Below are positions 42,812-51,713 of a stretch of 64,000 nucleotides of DNA, in pieces. The notes under the pieces are model-generated. The model saw only the letters and a list, made by a program, of their open reading frames with translations. It did not search any database and was not told the DNA's origin. Source of the stretch: Mesorhizobium muleiense (GTDB taxonomy: Bacteria > Pseudomonadota > Alphaproteobacteria > Rhizobiales > Rhizobiaceae); assembly GCF_900099905.1 (NCBI RefSeq), contig NZ_FNEE01000008.1, forward strand, positions 193,858 to 257,857, given 5' to 3'. The translations under genes were made by a program, and so were the position numbers. The stretch's first letter is position 1. The number at the start of each line of letters is the position of its first letter.

Positions 42812-43957
42812 ATGCCCCTGCCCTCTGCAATTTTTCGAAATGACGAGCGCGCTCATCAGCTCGTCTTCGACCAGCCGGCCGACATCATCGTGGCGCATGA
42901 GGCAGAGGATTTCCTGCCGGCGCTGGACATTGCGCAGGCCGCGCATGACGCCGGCAAATGGCTGGCCGGCTATTTCTCCTACGAGGCCGGCTACCTGCTC
43001 GAACCGAAGCTCGTTCCGCTGCTGCCGGGCGGACGCCGCGCCCCGCTTGTCTGCCTGGGGATCTTCGACGCGCCTGTCGAACTGCCGGTTGTGCCCGGCA
43101 ACGCGCCGTCGACCAACGGCCCGATCTTCAACGCCAGGGCCGCCTGGACTTCGGAAGACTACGCAAAACGCTTTGCCCGACTCCACAATCACATTCGCAA
43201 GGGTGATTGCTATCAGGGCAATCTGACCTTTCCGGTTCATGCGCAATGGTCGGGCGATCCGCTGGCCGCCTTCGACGCGCTGACGGAGCGCCAGCCGGTG
43301 AAATACGGCGCGCTGATCGCGCTCGGCGATCCGGTCGTCTTGTCGCGTTCGCCGGAACTGTTCTTCGAGATCGACGCCGCAGGCATGATCGAGACGCATC
43401 CGATGAAGGGCACCGCCCCGCGCGGCGCGACCAAGGCGGAGGACAAGCGGCTGAAGACGTTCTTGCTCAATGACGAGAAGAACCAGGCTGAGAACCGGAT
43501 GATCGTCGATCTCCTGCGCAACGACATTTCGCTGATCAGCGAAGTCGGCACGCTGGAGGTGCCGGAGCTTTTCCGCATCGAGAGCTACCCGACCGTCCAC
43601 CAGATGGTGAGCCGCGTGCGGGCCAAGCTGTTGCCCGACCTCAGCATCCGCCGGATATTCGCTGCGCTGTTTCCATGCGGATCGATCACCGGCGCCCCGA
43701 AAATCCGCGCCATGGAAATCCTGCACGATCTGGAAGCCACGCCGCGCGACGTCTATTGCGGCGCGATCGGCTGGATCGCGCCCGGCGGCACGATGCGCTT
43801 TTCGGTGGCCATCCGCACCATATCGCTCTTTTCCAGCGGCGAGGCCGTCTACAATGTCGGCGGCGGCGTCGTCTTCGATTCGACGGCCGAGGAGGAGTAT
43901 CAGGAGTGCCTGTTGAAAGCGCGCTACGCGACGGGAACACCGCCGATTTCGAGCTGA
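42812..43957 (+). CDS. pabB: Aminodeoxychorismate synthase component I
   Basis: A 381-residue chorismate-binding enzyme. It makes 4-amino-4-deoxychorismate from chorismate on the way to p-aminobenzoate and folate. The conserved tail blocks are FPCGSITGAPKIRAMEILHDLE and GAIGWIAPGG...RFSVAIRT, and the middle block is HPMKGTAPRG. The length matches short PabB proteins that lack a glutaminase part. The next gene, pabC, starts 52 nt before its stop in another frame. The glutaminase partner (pabA) is not in the window. Confidence 0.92.
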   Translation: MPLPSAIFRNDERAHQLVFDQPADIIVAHEAEDFLPALDIAQAAHDAGKWLAGYFSYEAGYLLEPKLVPLLPGGRRAPLVCLGIFDAPVELPVVPGNAPSTNGPIFNARAAWTSEDYAKRFARLHNHIRKGDCYQGNLTFPVHAQWSGDPLAAFDALTERQPVKYGALIALGDPVVLSRSPELFFEIDAAGMIETHPMKGTAPRGATKAEDKRLKTFLLNDEKNQAENRMIVDLLRNDISLISEVGTLEVPELFRIESYPTVHQMVSRVRAKLLPDLSIRRIFAALFPCGSITGAPKIRAMEILHDLEATPRDVYCGAIGWIAPGGTMRFSVAIRTISLFSSGEAVYNVGGGVVFDSTAEEEYQECLLKARYATGTPPISS

Positions 43958-44568
43958 TCGAAACCATGCGCTGGCAGCCGGGCCAGGGCTTCCTCCGTTT
44001 CGACCGCCATTTGGCACGCCTTTATGGCTCGGCGGCCGAACTGGGTTTTGCCTGCGATCCGCAGAAGGTCGGCGAGATGCTCAGGAACGCCGTCGACCGG
44101 CCGGACATAGCCTTGCGTACACGCCTGGTCCTGTCGCGCAGCGGCAAGGTGACGGTCTCGGCGCTGCCTTATGAGCCGCACGCAGCCGACAAGGTCTGGA
44201 GGCTGCAACTGGCGCGGGTGCGGCTTCAATCAAGCGACACGCTGCTGCGCCACAAGACGAGCCGCCGGGACATCTATCAGCGGGCGCGCTCCGAATATCT
44301 GATCAGCCGGGCCGACGAGGTTCTCTTGGCCAACGAGCGCGGCGAACTCTGTGAGGGCACGATCACCAATCTGTTTGCCGATTTCGGCGACGGCGCGCTG
44401 GCAACACCGCGGCTCGATTGCGGCTTGCTGCCTGGCGTGTTGCGCGGCGAATTGCTGGACGAAGGCCGCGCCCGCGAGGCAATCTACAGCCTGGATGATC
44501 TGAAGTCGGCCAAAGCGCTGTTCGTCGGCAATTCACTGCGCGGACTGATCCCGGCGCGGCTGGGCTGA
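43906..44568 (+). CDS. pabC: Aminodeoxychorismate lyase-like class IV aminotransferase
   Basis: A 220-residue fold-IV PLP protein following pabB. The PLP lysine is in RHKTSRRDIY, and EGTITNLF and GLLPGVLR are the usual substrate-side blocks. It should release pyruvate from aminodeoxychorismate to give p-aminobenzoate. The start is a GTG at 43906 (VPVESALRDGNTADFELIETMRW) with GAGGAG 8 nt before it; the longer open frame belongs to pabB's shadow. The 52-nt overlap suggests translational coupling. It is somewhat shorter than canonical PabC. Confidence 0.85.
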   Translation: MPVESALRDGNTADFELIETMRWQPGQGFLRFDRHLARLYGSAAELGFACDPQKVGEMLRNAVDRPDIALRTRLVLSRSGKVTVSALPYEPHAADKVWRLQLARVRLQSSDTLLRHKTSRRDIYQRARSEYLISRADEVLLANERGELCEGTITNLFADFGDGALATPRLDCGLLPGVLRGELLDEGRAREAIYSLDDLKSAKALFVGNSLRGLIPARLG

Positions 44569-44633
44569 AACGCAATCGAAGGGATACAATCTATGATTGC
44601 GAATCGCTTGTCTCCCCTTGAGTTGTAAAAGAT

Positions 44634-44664
44634 GCGTCCGGCCCGAGAAGAATGGGCCGGACGC
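44634..44664. terminator. Strong hairpin between convergent pabC and aztD
   Basis: GCGTCCGGCCC (44634-44644) and GGGCCGGACGC (44654-44664) form a perfect 11-bp stem with a 9-nt loop. There is no T run, so it may act as a barrier or with a helper factor. Confidence 0.65.
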
Positions 44665-44688
44665 GCGGCAGCCGCTTGGGAGGAGCGA

Positions 44689-45900
44689 CTATTCGCCTTC
44701 GTGGGTCTGACCGGAGCCGCCGACGGAAACGATGTTGAAGGGCTTGCCTTCGACGGCAATGTCGCCGGTTTTCTCAAACGACGTCGCGTCAACGACGTGC
44801 AGCACGCCTTGCAGGGGATCAGTGACCACGATCTTGTCGCCGGCGACCGCGACACGCGGCCTCGGATCGCTCCAGTGACCGTCCATCGAATAGGGGTCGG
44901 TCAGCTTGAGCGAGTTTGCGATCTCCCCCTTGACCACGTCGAGCTGGTGAAGCTGGCCGTCCTCGGTGAAGACGTAGGCGAATTTTGCACGAACGGGGTC
45001 GATCGCGAAATGCACGCTGCGCGTCGGAAGGTTGATCAGCCGGAATGCGTCGCTCTCGATCGTCGGATCGATCAGCACCACCTTGTCGGCGCCGTAGTTG
45101 CCGAGGAAATATTGCAGGCCTCTGCCGCCGATCAGCGTCGTCGTTTTGCCATCCGGCAGGCTGTCGGCATAGGGCAGATGACGGATCGCCGGGCTGCCGT
45201 CGCCATGGCTGACGACAAGCAGGCCGGTCGCGCAGGCGAAAGCCAGGATATTGCCGGAAGACGCCTCGCCGTGGAGGTCTGGGCAGGCGTGGACGCCGTC
45301 GATCGGCGCGCCGGCTTTGTCAGCGACGCTGATCCCGACCGGGAGTTCGTCCGGCTTTTCCCGGTTCGGCTCCGACAGGAGGACATGGGAGCCATAGGCG
45401 ACTGCGACGCCGTGCTGCGGCGCGTCGGTCTTCACTTGCCTGAAATCCGGCTTGCCTTCCAGGACGGATTTTTCGGAGATGATGCGGGCGACACCTTCGC
45501 CGTCGAAGAAAACGGCGAAGTCTCCGTCATGCTCGACGAAATGCGACGGCTTCTTGCCTGTGATCTCGACGCCGGCAAGTTTTGGCGCTTCGACGTCGAT
45601 GTCGCCGTGCTCGCCGTGGTCCTCGAAGGAAATGCCGCTCGCGATCCCGGCAACGACGCCGGCCGAGCCCTGCACGGCAAACACGGTCCTGCCGCTTTCG
45701 CTGCGATGGAGCGACGCCGGCCCTTTGATCTCGAACGTGTCGAGCTTTTCGCCATCGATCGCATCGACTACGGTCACCTTCGGGTCCGCGTGATCCGAGA
45801 TGAAGAGGCGCCATGCGGTCACCTCCTCGGCATGGGCAGCACTTGTTGATAGGGACACAAGCAGCGCGATGGCCGTGGCTGACGCCCAATTTGTCCTCAC
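44689..45900 (-). CDS. aztD: Periplasmic zinc metallochaperone AztD
   Basis: A 403-residue secreted beta-propeller-like protein. Signal peptide residues 1-24 (AAHA cleavage), then repeats of the type VTVVDAIDGEKLDTFEIKGPASLHRSESGRTVF. His-rich segments (DHGEHGD, SHFVEHDGDF, HGVAVAYGSH) could carry zinc. AztD supplies zinc to the AztC binding protein in Paracoccus-type AztABCD systems. The start is GTG at 45900 after AAGGAGAA. It lies 86 nt downstream of the zinc-binding-protein gene on the same strand and has its own Zur-like box (45917-45929). Confidence 0.85.
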   Translation of the reverse strand: MRTNWASATAIALLVSLSTSAAHAEEVTAWRLFISDHADPKVTVVDAIDGEKLDTFEIKGPASLHRSESGRTVFAVQGSAGVVAGIASGISFEDHGEHGDIDVEAPKLAGVEITGKKPSHFVEHDGDFAVFFDGEGVARIISEKSVLEGKPDFRQVKTDAPQHGVAVAYGSHVLLSEPNREKPDELPVGISVADKAGAPIDGVHACPDLHGEASSGNILAFACATGLLVVSHGDGSPAIRHLPYADSLPDGKTTTLIGGRGLQYFLGNYGADKVVLIDPTIESDAFRLINLPTRSVHFAIDPVRAKFAYVFTEDGQLHQLDVVKGEIANSLKLTDPYSMDGHWSDPRPRVAVAGDKIVVTDPLQGVLHVVDATSFEKTGDIAVEGKPFNIVSVGGSGQTHEGE

Positions 45901-45916
45901 GGTATTCTCCTTGAAT

Positions 45917-45929
45917 GTTATTACATAAC
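45917..45929. promoter_or_regulatory. Zur-like box before aztD
   Basis: GTTATTACATAAC is a 5+3+5 palindrome differing at two inner positions from the Zur core GTTATAnTATAAC. It lies 17 nt before the aztD start, over the likely promoter or leader. Confidence 0.6.
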
Positions 45930-45985
45930 TCTTGGTGATCGACGAAGAGGCGGATTGCTCCGCCTTTCCATCACAGGGCTGGCGG

Positions 45986-46969
45986 TCAGCTTCCGAGGAT
46001 CGCGCCTTTGATCGTCGTGATGTTGTGCCGCATCATCTCGAGATAGGTCGCAGCCGGACCGTTCTTATCCGACAGGGCGTCGGAGTAGAGTTCACCGCCG
46101 ACTTTCAGGCCCGTCTCGCTGGCGATCTGCTCGATCAGGCGCGGATTGGTGACGTTCTCCACGAAGATTGCCGAAGCCTTGTCTTGCCTGATCTGTTTGA
46201 TCAGCGCCGCGACGTCGGAGGCTGAAGCCTCGGATTCGGTGGAGACGCCCTCCGGTGCCAGGAATTTTATGCCGTATTCGTGTTCGAAATAGCCATAGGC
46301 GTCGTGGGAGGTGATGATCGTGCGCTTGTCCTCGGGGATCTCAGCGACGGCAGCCTTGATCTCCGCTTCCAGTGCCTCGAGCTGCTGGCCGTATGATTCG
46401 GCATTGGCCCGATAAGTGTCGCAGCCGGCTGCATCGGCGGCACAGAAGGCGTCGGCGATGTTCTTCACATAGAGTTCGGCATTGTGCACGGACTGCCATG
46501 CATGGGGATCGGACTCGCCGTGATGATGGTGCCCTTCCTCATGGCCCTCTTCCGCCGCGGCGTGTTTTTCCCCGCCCTCGGCGGCTTGATCCTGATCGTG
46601 GTGACCTTCTTCCTCGGCGTTGCGCAACACCTCGCCACCTTTGGTCAATTCCACGATCGGCGCCTTGGTGGCGCTCGCCTCGACGAGACGCTGGAGGAAA
46701 CCCTCGAACTGGAGGCCGTTGACCAGCACCACGTCGGCCGAACCGACGGTTGCCGCGTCGGCCGGTTTCGGTTCGTAGACATGGGCGTCGCCATTCGGGC
46801 CGACCAGCGTGACGATGTCGACACGATCGCCGCCGACATTCTTGGCGAAATCGGCGATGATCGAGAAACTGGCGACAACCCTGAGGTTCTCGGCAGCGGC
46901 CACCGACGGAGCGATTGGCATCGATGTTATAGCGCCTATCACGGCGGCGAGTTTTAGCGTCCTGGACAT
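45986..46969 (-). CDS. Zinc ABC transporter periplasmic binding protein (AztC/ZnuA type)
   Basis: A 327-residue cluster A-I solute-binding protein. Signal peptide residues 1-25 (MSRTLKLAAVIGAITSMPIAPSVAA). Metal-ligand histidines fit GDAHVYEPKPAD, SDPHAW and TSHDAYGYF, and a mobile His-rich loop (EEEGHHDQDQ...EEGHHHHGE) should gather zinc. AGGAGTC precedes the ATG at 46969. It is the first gene of a two-gene unit with aztD, facing away from zur, with Zur boxes in between. Permease and ATPase genes are not adjacent. Confidence 0.9.
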   Translation of the reverse strand: MSRTLKLAAVIGAITSMPIAPSVAAAENLRVVASFSIIADFAKNVGGDRVDIVTLVGPNGDAHVYEPKPADAATVGSADVVLVNGLQFEGFLQRLVEASATKAPIVELTKGGEVLRNAEEEGHHDQDQAAEGGEKHAAAEEGHEEGHHHHGESDPHAWQSVHNAELYVKNIADAFCAADAAGCDTYRANAESYGQQLEALEAEIKAAVAEIPEDKRTIITSHDAYGYFEHEYGIKFLAPEGVSTESEASASDVAALIKQIRQDKASAIFVENVTNPRLIEQIASETGLKVGGELYSDALSDKNGPAATYLEMMRHNITTIKGAILGS

Positions 46970-47234
46970 TCGACCGACTCCTTTGTTCAAGCGGTTCTGT
47001 GGGAGATGCGCCGGACGCGTGGCGAGCAGCCGCACACCCCGGCAGAGATAAAAGGGAATGTGGATCGTGCCCGCCGACATATGATCGTCGTCCTGCACGA
47101 TCCCATCGAGGCGCGCTGTTGTGGCCCCAGCGTCAGGATTTGAAGTGTCAGGTCTTGAAAGATCAACACAGGCAGCCATTCGATCCATCTCCGCGGGAGC
47201 CATAGAAGTCAGCCCGCTCTTGACGTTCCGTTAT

Positions 47235-47277
47235 GTTATGTTATCACGTTCGTCAATCCAAAATGTTATACTATAAC
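47235..47277. promoter_or_regulatory. Two Zur boxes between the divergent zinc-binding-protein and zur genes
   Basis: GTTATACTATAAC (47265-47277) matches the Zur core GTTATAnTATAAC exactly. GTTATGTTATCAC (47235-47247) matches it at all but two positions. Placed 64 nt before zur and 270-310 nt before the zinc-binding-protein gene, they allow joint control of both directions. Confidence 0.8.
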
Positions 47278-47341
47278 TGACGCCCGCCATTGTGCTCGAA
47301 ACTGCCTGGAACCAAACTGCTGGAAAAAGGGGGAACAGCGG

Positions 47342-47722
47342 ATGCGTGGACGCAACCAGCAGCTGGTACTCGACGCGCTGACGCGCTCCGAGAGGCCGAT
47401 GGGGGCCTATGAACTGCTTGGACTTCTTCGCCAGGAAGGGCTCCGCTCACCGCTACAGATCTATCGCGCTCTGGATCGGCTCGTCGAGCAGGGCCTGGTT
47501 CACCGGATCGAGAGCCTGAGCGCGTTTGCGCTCTGCGTCCACAGCGAATGCGGCACCCATGGCCGCGCCGCCTTTGCAATCTGCGCGAATTGCGGGCGGG
47601 CAAGTGAGGTTCATGACCCGGCATTGGAGCGGGTGCTGCGCCGGATTGCCCGACGGCAGGGCTTCCAAACCAACTCTGCCACGGTGGAGCTTTCGGGTCT
47701 ATGCGAGGCTTGCGCGCATTGA
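47342..47722 (+). CDS. zur: Fur-family zinc uptake regulator Zur
   Basis: A 126-residue Fur-family repressor. A winged helix covers residues 1-58 (LQIYRALDRLVEQGLVHRIES). The structural zinc cysteines are Cys81, Cys84 (CANC) and Cys121, Cys124 (CEAC). HSECGTHG and EVHDP supply regulatory-site ligands. Gene context (zinc binding protein, COG0523 GTPase, perfect Zur box) supports Zur rather than Fur or PerR. AGGGGG precedes the ATG. The GTPase gene follows 90 nt later in the same direction. Confidence 0.9.
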   Translation: MRGRNQQLVLDALTRSERPMGAYELLGLLRQEGLRSPLQIYRALDRLVEQGLVHRIESLSAFALCVHSECGTHGRAAFAICANCGRASEVHDPALERVLRRIARRQGFQTNSATVELSGLCEACAH

Positions 47723-47812
47723 ACAGACGCCGGCCTTCCGTCTACGGGCGATCCAATCGGCTCGCGCCTGACCCAGCTTCAATCCGCAACAATCCAACAT
47801 CCGGAGACGACC

Positions 47813-48817
47813 ATGCCGCTTGAAGCCTCCCAGAAAATGCCCGTCACGGTTCTTACCGGCTACCTCGGCGCCGGCAAGACGACGCTGCTCAACCGCATCC
47901 TGTCCGAACAGCACGGCAAGCGTTACGCCGTGATCGTCAACGAGTTCGGCGAGATTGGCATCGACAACGACCTCATCGTCGATACCGACGAAGAAGTCTT
48001 CGAGATGAACAACGGCTGCATCTGCTGCACGGTGCGCGGCGACCTGATCCGGATCATTGAGAGCTTGATGCAGCGCAGGGACCGTTTCGACGCCATCCTG
48101 ATCGAGACGACCGGCCTTGCCGATCCCGCCCCCGTCGCCCAGACCTTCTTCGTCGACGACGATGTGAGGCAGAAGACGACACTCGACGCGATCATCACCG
48201 TCGCCGATGCCAAGCATCTCCTCGGCGAACTGGATCATGCGCATGAGGCGCAGGAGCAACTCGCCTTCGCCGATATCGTCATACTGAACAAGACCGACCT
48301 GGTGGCGCCGGCCGAACTCAAGGCAGTGGAGGCGCGCATTCGCAGGATCAACCCGACGGCTGCGATCAAGCATTCCATACGTTGCAACGTTCCACTCGAC
48401 GAGGTTCTGGATCGCGGCGCGTTCGATCTGAACCGTGTCCTTGAAGTCGAGCCGGACTTTCTCGACCCGGGCCACGACCATGTGCATGACGATCACGTCA
48501 CCAGCTTCTCTCTCGTCACCGAAGCGTCGATCGATCCGCGCAAGTTCTTGCCGTGGATCCAGATGATCACACAGAAATTCGGCATCGACATGTTGCGCAT
48601 GAAAGGCATCCTGGCGTTCAAGGGCGATGAGGACCGCTTTGTCGTTCAGGCCGTCCACATGCTGCTGGAAGGCGACCACCAGCGCCCCTGGAAAGCGGGG
48701 GAGAAGCGCGTCAGCCGCCTGGTATTTATCGGCCGCAACCTGCCCAAAGACCTGATCGAAGACGGCTTCCTCAAATGCCGCGCCGAAATGGACTCGCTGG
48801 TGGCGCTGAATGCATAG
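47813..48817 (+). CDS. COG0523 (CobW/ZNG1-type) metallochaperone GTPase
   Basis: A 334-residue G3E GTPase. G1 is GYLGAGKT (16-23), the metal-binding motif CICC is at 69-72, G4 is NKTD (159-162), and a His cluster (His221, 223, 225, 228 in GHDHVHDDH) may also bind metal. The C-terminal CobW_C domain follows. Members under Zur deliver zinc to essential enzymes when zinc is scarce. Location next to zur and the zinc-binding protein supports that subclass over cobalamin synthesis. Confidence 0.9.
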   Translation: MPLEASQKMPVTVLTGYLGAGKTTLLNRILSEQHGKRYAVIVNEFGEIGIDNDLIVDTDEEVFEMNNGCICCTVRGDLIRIIESLMQRRDRFDAILIETTGLADPAPVAQTFFVDDDVRQKTTLDAIITVADAKHLLGELDHAHEAQEQLAFADIVILNKTDLVAPAELKAVEARIRRINPTAAIKHSIRCNVPLDEVLDRGAFDLNRVLEVEPDFLDPGHDHVHDDHVTSFSLVTEASIDPRKFLPWIQMITQKFGIDMLRMKGILAFKGDEDRFVVQAVHMLLEGDHQRPWKAGEKRVSRLVFIGRNLPKDLIEDGFLKCRAEMDSLVALNA

Positions 48818-48889
48818 GGGCAAGGCCGACGACAGCGCGCGTCCTTTATCCCGTTGCCGAGCGCCGTCGTCTTCGGGACGGGATTGGAT

Positions 48890-49150
48890 ATGAACCGTCT
48901 CGCGAACCCACTCGCCCCGCGCGGCCTTGCCCTTCCGGAGAAGACCAGACAGATCAAGCTCTGGGTTCGCAGGGCTTGCGGGCTCGATGACGATGTCGTC
49001 GTGTCCGTCACGGAGCTGGCATGCCGCAAAAATGGCTGTCCCGACATCGAAACGGTGATCGGCATAATGCGTCCCGGCGAGAAAATCGAGACGATCCGGG
49101 TCAAAAAAGCAATCGCCGATGTGACCTCGCATGATCTGCCGCGAGGGTGA
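48890..49150 (+). CDS. Small conserved-looking protein following the COG0523 GTPase
   Basis: An 86-residue protein (MNRLANPLAPRGLALPEKTRQIKLWVRRACG...VTELACRKNGCPDIETVIGIMRPGEKIETIRVKKAIADV). The Cys-x4-Cys-Pro segment ACRKNGCPD may bind metal. I have a sense that similar proteins follow COG0523 genes in other rhizobia, but cannot check. It begins 72 nt after the GTPase stop, so it is probably in the zur operon and may be a client or helper. Confidence 0.65.
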   Translation: MNRLANPLAPRGLALPEKTRQIKLWVRRACGLDDDVVVSVTELACRKNGCPDIETVIGIMRPGEKIETIRVKKAIADVTSHDLPRG

Positions 49151-49519
49151 ATGGATCGGGATATGCGCAGGGTGTCGGCCTCTTGGCCAAAGCTCTGGCG
49201 CGTACCGAGTGTCACCGGCATGGGACCGAGATCGGGAACCGTCGACGAGAGCTGGTGCTCGCCACATCTTTCGCCCGCGCCATTGCTGGCGGCCGGCTTC
49301 GCCCAACTCGACTACAAGGGCCAACTCGGGGAATGACGGCCGGCCGTCAGCGGCTGGTCGTCCTCCTTAACCACATGACGAATGCGGCGTAGCTCGCGGC
49401 TTTTCGCTGGTTTATGACAATGATCTGTGGTTGTAGCGCGTGGTGGTCGGGCAAAAAAGTGCTCCGCTTTGCGTCTGTTTGCCCGGCTTTTCAGCCTGTC
49501 TGAGGGAGTAATCGATAAA
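49151..49519. other. Gap of 369 nt before homospermidine synthase
   Basis: No gene is recognised. Short open frames (up to 81 codons) lack family resemblance. The 3' part should hold the homospermidine synthase promoter. Confidence 0.4.
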
Positions 49520-50965
49520 ATGGCGAATGAAAACTGGCCCGTTTACGGTGAGATCACCGGCCCTGTCGTGATGATCGGCTTCGGCTCGATCGGACGGGGA
49601 ACGCTGCCGCTGATCGAGCGCCATTTCAAGTTCGACAAGTCGCGCATGACGGTCATCGACCCACGCGATACCGACCGCAAGCTGCTCGACGAGCGCGACA
49701 TCACCTTCATGCAGGATGCGGTGACCAGCAAGAACTACAAGAAGCTTTTGACGCCGCTGCTGACCAAAGGCGGTGGCCAGGGCTTTTGCGTCAACCTGTC
49801 GGTCGACACCGGCTCGGTGGATTTGATGCGGCTCTGTCGCAAGCTGGGTGTGCTTTACATCGACACCGTCGTCGAGCCATGGCTCGGCTTCTATTTCGAC
49901 ACCAAGGCCGACACTGGCAGCCGCACCAATTATGCGCTGCGCGAATCCATGATCGAAGAAAAGCGCGCGCACCCCGGCGGGGCGACCGCAATCTCCACCT
50001 GCGGCGCCAACCCAGGCATGGTCTCGTGGTTCGTCAAGCAGGCGCTGGTCAACCTCGCCACCGATCTTGGCCTCGAATTCTCCGAGCCCGCGCAGCACGA
50101 TCGCGATGCTTGGGCCAGGCTGATGAAGAAGGCCGGCGTCAAGGGTATCCACATCGCCGAGCGCGACACACAGCGCACCAAGAAGCCGAAGCCGATGAAC
50201 GTGTTCTGGAATACCTGGTCGGTCGAAGGCTTCATCTCGGAAGGGCTTCAACCGGCCGAGCTCGGCTGGGGCACGCATGAGACGTGGATGCCGAAGAACG
50301 GCAAGAAGCACAAGCATGGCTCGAAGGCCGCAATCTATCTGGAGCAGCCGGGCGCCAACACGCGTGTGCGCAGCTGGTGCCCGACGCCGGGCCCGCAATA
50401 TGGCTTCCTGGTGACCCACAACGAGTCGATCTCGATCGCCGACTTCTTCACCCTGCGCGGCAAGAAGGGCAAGGTCCAATATCGCCCGACCTGCCACTAC
50501 GCCTACCATCCCTGCAACGACGCCGTGCTGTCGCTGCACGAGATGTTCGGCGCCGCCGGCAAGGCACAACCGGTGCATCACGTGCTCGATGAAAACGAAC
50601 TGGTCGACGGTGTCGACGAACTCGGCGTGCTGCTCTACGGCCACGACAAGAACGCCTATTGGTACGGCTCGCAGCTGTCGCTGGCGGAAGCGCGCAAGCT
50701 GGCGCCCTATCAGAACGCCACGGGCATGCAGGTCACGTCGGCAGTGCTGGCGGGCATGGTCTGGGCGCTGGAAAATCCCGAGGCCGGTATCGTCGAGGCG
50801 GACGAGATGGACTACAGGCGCTGCCTGGAAGTGCAGTCGCCCTATCTCGGGCCGATCAAGGGCTATTACACCGACTGGACGCCGCTCGACAACCGCCCTG
50901 GGCTGTTCCCGGAAGACCTCGACAAAAACGACCCATGGCAATTCCGCAACATCCTCGTTCGATAG
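49520..50965 (+). CDS. hss: Homospermidine synthase
   Basis: A 481-residue NAD-dependent enzyme. It joins two putrescine units (or putrescine and spermidine) to give sym-homospermidine, the main rhizobial polyamine. The Rossmann motif is MIGFGSIGRGTLPLIERH (from residue 15), and blocks such as ISTCGANPGMVSWFVKQAL and CHYAYHPCNDAVLSLHEMFG are those of bacterial HSS. The start at 49520 follows GAGGGAG, about 11 nt away. It uses the product of the ornithine decarboxylase encoded 27 kb upstream. It stands as a single gene. Confidence 0.93.
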   Translation: MANENWPVYGEITGPVVMIGFGSIGRGTLPLIERHFKFDKSRMTVIDPRDTDRKLLDERDITFMQDAVTSKNYKKLLTPLLTKGGGQGFCVNLSVDTGSVDLMRLCRKLGVLYIDTVVEPWLGFYFDTKADTGSRTNYALRESMIEEKRAHPGGATAISTCGANPGMVSWFVKQALVNLATDLGLEFSEPAQHDRDAWARLMKKAGVKGIHIAERDTQRTKKPKPMNVFWNTWSVEGFISEGLQPAELGWGTHETWMPKNGKKHKHGSKAAIYLEQPGANTRVRSWCPTPGPQYGFLVTHNESISIADFFTLRGKKGKVQYRPTCHYAYHPCNDAVLSLHEMFGAAGKAQPVHHVLDENELVDGVDELGVLLYGHDKNAYWYGSQLSLAEARKLAPYQNATGMQVTSAVLAGMVWALENPEAGIVEADEMDYRRCLEVQSPYLGPIKGYYTDWTPLDNRPGLFPEDLDKNDPWQFRNILVR

Positions 50966-51034
50966 TTCAACATCCTCGTTCGAAAGCAATGTCTCACTGC
51001 CTTGCAATCGTCTGGAAATCGGGCGATTGAAGGA

Positions 51035-51140
51035 AGGCGGCCTGGAGCGACGTGCATCCATTTGGACGCACAAAGTACGCTCTGGCGGTTCGAGTGTACG
51101 CATCGTGCTTTCCGAAAAATCGCATCGATTTTCGGGCCAA
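51035..51140. repeat. About 100-nt dispersed repeat, copy B (inverted relative of 33663)
   Basis: Contains ggacgcacaaagtacgct and the arms ccgaaaaatcg / cgattttcggg, the reverse complement of the element at 33663-33762 with scattered differences. It lies 20-120 nt before the Omp10 gene and could carry or alter its promoter or leader. Confidence 0.7.
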
Positions 51141-51160
51141 TGCGAGAGGAGAGGATCTTG

Positions 51161-51535
51161 ATGATGACGATTGCGCGCAAATTGCTTTCGGCCGGCGTTG
51201 TCGCGGCCGCTGCCGCCTTGGCGGCGTGCACCACCGCCGGCCCGGGCGGGCCGCCATCGGCCACGCGGAGTCCGGTCGAAGGCTCATGGATCGACGCGCA
51301 GGGCACGGGCCTGTCGACCTTCGCCGGCGGCAGCTTCAAGACCGTCGCCACCGACACCGGCCAGAAGCTTGCCGACGGCAGCTACGCCATGACCGGCGGC
51401 ACCTCGGTCCAAATCCAGGGCACTTCGCTGATCCGCCAGACGCCGATCGGTTTCAACTGCTTGTTGATCTCCACCTCGCAGCTTAATTGCACCAGCGTGA
51501 GCGGGCAGAACTTTGTGCTGACGCGACGCACCTGA
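51161..51535 (+). CDS. omp10: Omp10-type outer-membrane lipoprotein
   Basis: A 124-residue lipoprotein. The signal peptide ends in the lipobox LAAC with the lipid-bearing Cys23. The mature domain (EGSWIDAQGTGLSTFAGGSFKTVATDTGQKLADGSYAMTGG...FNCLLISTSQLNCTSVSGQNFVLTRR) resembles Brucella Omp10 throughout, including the two cysteines of the C-terminal half. GAGGATC precedes the ATG. A terminator hairpin follows. The molecular role of Omp10 is unclear; it is surface-exposed in Brucella. Confidence 0.85.
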   Translation: MMTIARKLLSAGVVAAAAALAACTTAGPGGPPSATRSPVEGSWIDAQGTGLSTFAGGSFKTVATDTGQKLADGSYAMTGGTSVQIQGTSLIRQTPIGFNCLLISTSQLNCTSVSGQNFVLTRRT

Positions 51536-51560
51536 GCCCATACTGAACTGCTTTTGCAAA

Positions 51561-51589
51561 GGGCGGCGGCTTGAGGCCGCCGTCCTTTT
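51561..51589 (+). terminator. Rho-independent terminator of omp10
   Basis: GGGCGGCGGC (51561-51570) pairs with GCCGCCGTCC (51576-51585), followed by TTTT. It lies 25 nt after the omp10 stop. Confidence 0.85.
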
Positions 51590-51713
51590 GTGCCGGCAAA
51601 GCTGGGCCCGATTCCACTTGCATCGGCCAAAACGCGATGTGAACATGGGCGAAAAGCCGGCTGTTATATTCCAGTCGAGCGAGGGCGTTAAACAGGTCAT
51701 CCGGGAGACGAAG

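Noticed and set aside
47699..49324. Minus-strand frame of 541 codons opposite the COG0523 GTPase
   Set aside because: Antisense shadow of a gene with clear GTPase motifs.
49147..49392. 81-codon plus-strand frame after the zinc operon
   Set aside because: No family resemblance and three competing frames of similar length in the same place.
49412..51103. Minus-strand frame of 563 codons opposite homospermidine synthase
   Set aside because: It is the antisense of a well-supported gene, with composition (His, Arg, Asp, Gly) typical of antisense shadows.
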